Below, piece after piece: positions 4,588 through 6,732 of a stretch of DNA of 6,732 nucleotides (within the stretch, counting starts at the first letter, position 1; each line of letters begins with the position of its first letter). The position numbers were made by a program, and so were the translations under genes. The notes beneath the pieces are model-generated. The model did no database searches. It saw only the letters and a list, made by a program, of their open reading frames with translations, and was not told where the DNA came from. This DNA comes from an uncultured Pseudorhodobacter sp. GTDB lineage: Bacteria > Pseudomonadota > Alphaproteobacteria > Rhodobacterales > Rhodobacteraceae. The DNA lies in contig CALEMZ010000265.1 of NCBI GenBank assembly GCA_937910975.1, positions 1-6,732 of the forward strand, in the 5' to 3' direction.

Positions 4588-5571
4588 TCAGCGCAGACGT
4601 TGGCCTTTTGCGTCAAAGCGGAAGGCGTGGGTAGCGTCATAGCCTAACGCCATCGCTTGCCCCACCGATGCGGAAAACTGGCCGAAAAGGCGCAGGGTGA
4701 TCAGGTCTCCCGCGCTTGTCTTGATCAGCACATTGGTCTCGCCGCCCAGATTTTCAACATGGGTAACGGTGCCATTGATCGGCCCCTCATCCATGATGCG
4801 TAAATGTTCGGGGCGGATGCCCAGCGTTTCACCATTCGGTTGCGCCATGAAATTCATCGCCGGAGATCCGAGAAAGCCCGCGACGAATTGGTTGATGGGG
4901 TTGTTATAAAGCTCCATCGGGTTGCCGACCTGCTCAATTCGTCCATCCCGCAGCACAACGATCTTATCGGCCAACGTCATCGCCTCGATCTGATCATGGG
5001 TGACGTAGATTATTGTGGCTGCCAGCGTACGATGCAGATCGGCAATTTCGATCCGGGTGTTCATGCGCAAGGAGGCGTCAAGGTTTGACAGCGGTTCGTC
5101 AAACAAAAAGAGCTTGGGTTCGCGCACAATCGCGCGGCCAATCGCAACACGCTGGCGCTGCCCGCCCGAAAGTTCGGCGGGGCGGCGGGCAAGGTAATCA
5201 TCCAGCGCCAGCATACGGCTAGCCTTGGCCACCCGCGCTGCAATCACTGCCTTTGGCTGGCCTTCTTGTTTGAGGCCCAAGCTCATGTTTCCCTTGACAG
5301 AAAGATGTGGATAGAGCGCATAGGACTGAAACACCATCGCGATGCCGCGCTTGGCTGGGGGAATATGGTTCACCACGTCGTCACCAATCGTTACGATGCC
5401 CGTAGACGCGTCCTCTAACCCCGCGATTACGCGCAACAAGGTGGATTTGCCGCAGCCCGAGGGGCCGACCAAAACCACGAACTCGCCGTCCTCCACTGTC
5501 AGATTGATATCATGCAGCACCTTCACTTCGCCAAAGGCTTTGCTGATGTTCTCCAGTTTAAGGGCGGTCAT
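4588..5571 (-). CDS. Carbohydrate ABC transporter ATPase, MalK/UgpC type
   Basis: A 327-residue ATPase that powers a sugar or polyol importer from the cytoplasmic side. Domains in order: Walker A GPSGCGKST (36-44), Q-loop FQSYALYPH with Gln82, signature LSGGQRQR (134-141), Walker B LFLFDEP (154-160), D-loop SNLDA (162-166) and the switch His192 in THD. A C-terminal TOBE/OB-fold region starts around residue 240 and includes the GIRPEHL motif (251-257). All catalytic residues are present. At 327 residues it is at the short end of the 330-370 common for this subfamily, but the TOBE region looks complete. Its ATG overlaps the oxidoreductase stop by four bases (ATGA), so the two are translationally coupled. 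The substrate cannot be read from the ATPase; names such as UgpC or MalK would be over-specific. Confidence 0.94.
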   Translation of the reverse strand: MTALKLENISKAFGEVKVLHDINLTVEDGEFVVLVGPSGCGKSTLLRVIAGLEDASTGIVTIGDDVVNHIPPAKRGIAMVFQSYALYPHLSVKGNMSLGLKQEGQPKAVIAARVAKASRMLALDDYLARRPAELSGGQRQRVAIGRAIVREPKLFLFDEPLSNLDASLRMNTRIEIADLHRTLAATIIYVTHDQIEAMTLADKIVVLRDGRIEQVGNPMELYNNPINQFVAGFLGSPAMNFMAQPNGETLGIRPEHLRIMDEGPINGTVTHVENLGGETNVLIKTSAGDLITLRLFGQFSASVGQAMALGYDATHAFRFDAKGQRLR

Positions 5572-6596
5572 GGGATATCCTCTAATTCGATAACGCGGCG
5601 CGTGCGGATGCTTTCATCGGCGGCAAGGCAGATGGCCAATGATTGCACGGCGTCTTGCATGTGGCGGCTCAGATCAAGATCGGTCTGAATGGCGTGGATC
5701 AGATGCGCCTGCTCGGCTGCGCACAGCTCCATATGGCCCGGCTCATCCGGCATATCGATGCGCTCATCGCCAGAGCGGCGATGCACCAAAATGCTGCCGA
5801 CCTTCGTGTGCCCATCCACATCATCCGATTTGCCCTTGTTGCCATCGGTGATGGAAACAGAGCCGTGGGGGCTGATGATATCTTTCACAAAGAACGCGGT
5901 TTCCGACATCATCGGCCCCCAGCCCGCCTCATACCAGCCCACTGATCCATCGGCGAAGATCACCTGGAACTGGCCGTAATTATACATATCGGGCGCGATT
6001 TCATCTGACAGACGCAGCCCCATCCCATGTACGCGCAGGGGGCGCGCGTCGGTGATCTGGCACATCACATCAACATAATGTACCCCGCAATCCACGATGG
6101 GCGAGGTGGTTTGCATCAAGGCCTTATGGGTTTCCCATGTGGCCCCGTCCGATTGTTGGTTGAGGTTGAGCCGGAACACATAAGGCCCGCCCAGACCCCG
6201 CGCCTCGGCGATCAGCCGCACCCATGACGGGTGGTGCCGCAAGATATAACCGACCACCAGCTTGCGGTTCAGCCGCTTGGCGCATTCCACCACGCGGCGC
6301 GCATCGGCCACGTTGGTGGCGATCGGTTTTTCAATGAACACATGCGCGCCCGCTTCCATCGCGGCGATGGCAAATTCGGCGTGGCTGTCGGAATAGGTGG
6401 CGATGACGGCAATATCGGGTTTGGTTTCGGCAAGGGCTTTGTAAAAATCGGTGAACAGCGGATAGCCTTGCAATTTTGCATGCTCGATCGTGCCGGAGCG
6501 GTTCACCAGCCCCACGATCTGTGCGTCTTGGTGGTGATGATGGGCCAACGCATGGGCAAGGCCCATATTTCCCAACCCGGCGATAAGAACTCTCAT
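5568..6596 (-). CDS. Gfo/Idh/MocA family NAD(P)-dependent oxidoreductase
   Basis: A 342-residue dehydrogenase of the glucose-fructose oxidoreductase / inositol dehydrogenase / MocA family, which oxidises sugars, sugar acids or inositols in the cytoplasm. The N-terminal Rossmann fold shows the dinucleotide-binding GLGNMG (7-12). EKPIA (89-93) carries the conserved Lys90. In the C-terminal alpha/beta domain DCGVHYVDVM (169-178) supplies the expected Asp169 and His173. Length and domain order are normal. The gene lies between the permease and the ATPase of a sugar importer and overlaps each by four bases, so it probably acts on the imported compound or a derivative. No regulator is visible within the window. 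A run of four His at 19-22 follows the Rossmann glycines and is an unusual but harmless-looking detail. The substrate is unknown. Confidence 0.93.
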   Translation of the reverse strand: MRVLIAGLGNMGLAHALAHHHHQDAQIVGLVNRSGTIEHAKLQGYPLFTDFYKALAETKPDIAVIATYSDSHAEFAIAAMEAGAHVFIEKPIATNVADARRVVECAKRLNRKLVVGYILRHHPSWVRLIAEARGLGGPYVFRLNLNQQSDGATWETHKALMQTTSPIVDCGVHYVDVMCQITDARPLRVHGMGLRLSDEIAPDMYNYGQFQVIFADGSVGWYEAGWGPMMSETAFFVKDIISPHGSVSITDGNKGKSDDVDGHTKVGSILVHRRSGDERIDMPDEPGHMELCAAEQAHLIHAIQTDLDLSRHMQDAVQSLAICLAADESIRTRRVIELEDIP

Positions 6597-6732
6597 TTAA
6601 CGGCCCCCGATGTTATGCCGCGAATAAGCTGGCGTGAAAAGATGGTGTAAAGGACAAGCACCGGGATGATGGCCAGCGACAGTGCCGACAGAACGGCGTT
6701 CCAATCGGTCACAAACTGCCCAATAAACACCT
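6593..6732 (-). CDS. Carbohydrate ABC transporter permease (MalG type), C-terminal fragment at window edge
   Basis: The last 45 residues of an inner-membrane permease are visible, read from the window edge to TGA at 6593-6595. The sequence contains FIGQFVTDWNAVLSALSL, then the hydrophobic span IIPVLVLYTIF, then a basic end RQLIRGITSGAVK. The pattern of a final membrane span with Pro, an aromatic-rich stretch, Arg-Gly and a terminal GAVK is characteristic of the MalG-like subunit of carbohydrate importers (binding-protein-dependent transport inner membrane component). The stop overlaps the oxidoreductase start by four bases (ATGA). The fragment ends naturally at its own stop; only the N-terminal part is lost to the window edge. 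The partner permease and the binding protein are presumably further upstream on the - strand. Confidence 0.88.
   Translation of the reverse strand, partial: VFIGQFVTDWNAVLSALSLAIIPVLVLYTIFSRQLIRGITSGAVK

Noticed and set aside
1..6732. CRISPR array, transposon, phage or defence genes
   Set aside because: No regularly spaced repeats, transposase-like frames, tRNA-flanked junctions or defence motifs were seen; coding regions are housekeeping and transport genes.

Overview
The window looks like chromosomal DNA from an alphaproteobacterium of the Rhodobacteraceae (Rhodobacter/Roseobacter relatives). This rests on GC-rich coding sequence, the protein families and their order (lgt, a MidA/NDUFAF7-type methyltransferase, then pgeF, with a UbiK-type gene divergent from lgt), and a G/C-run palindromic element behind the first gene that resembles elements I remember from this family. 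The genus cannot be fixed by reading alone.

Layout. (1) 1-430, + strand: the C-terminal part of an Lrp/AsnC-type regulator, cut by the window edge. (2) 431-928: no protein gene seen, but much structure: a triple inverted-repeat element (445-525), a two-tier bidirectional terminator (588-646), and upstream of it on the - strand a candidate small RNA of about 165 nt with its own promoter-like sequence. (3) 929-1081, - strand: a 50-residue, very basic small protein gene with a good ribosome binding site and a textbook terminator. (4) 1082-1434: no convincing gene. (5) 1435-4124, - strand: lgt, methyltransferase and pgeF, tightly packed (14-base overlap, then a 1-base gap), apparently one operon. 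(6) 4125-4323: divergent promoter region with a 17-base tandem repeat. (7) 4324-4581, + strand: a UbiK-family gene. (8) 4588-6732, - strand: the end of a sugar ABC transporter operon: permease (C-terminus only), Gfo/Idh/MocA oxidoreductase and ATPase, joined by 4-base ATGA overlaps.

How the genes fit together. The lgt operon joins lipoprotein maturation (Lgt), a mitochondrial-type complex I assembly methyltransferase family, and a cell-wall quality-control enzyme (PgeF). The divergent UbiK-type protein is linked to ubiquinone synthesis, so the locus leans towards envelope and respiratory-chain upkeep. The last block is a typical carbohydrate import cassette in which the imported sugar or polyol is probably oxidised by the co-transcribed dehydrogenase; the substrate cannot be told from sequence.

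Most of the window is ordinary housekeeping and transport. The parts worth a second look lie between 431 and 1081: the candidate small RNA with a CUCCUC-containing loop, and the small basic protein with a dedicated terminator.
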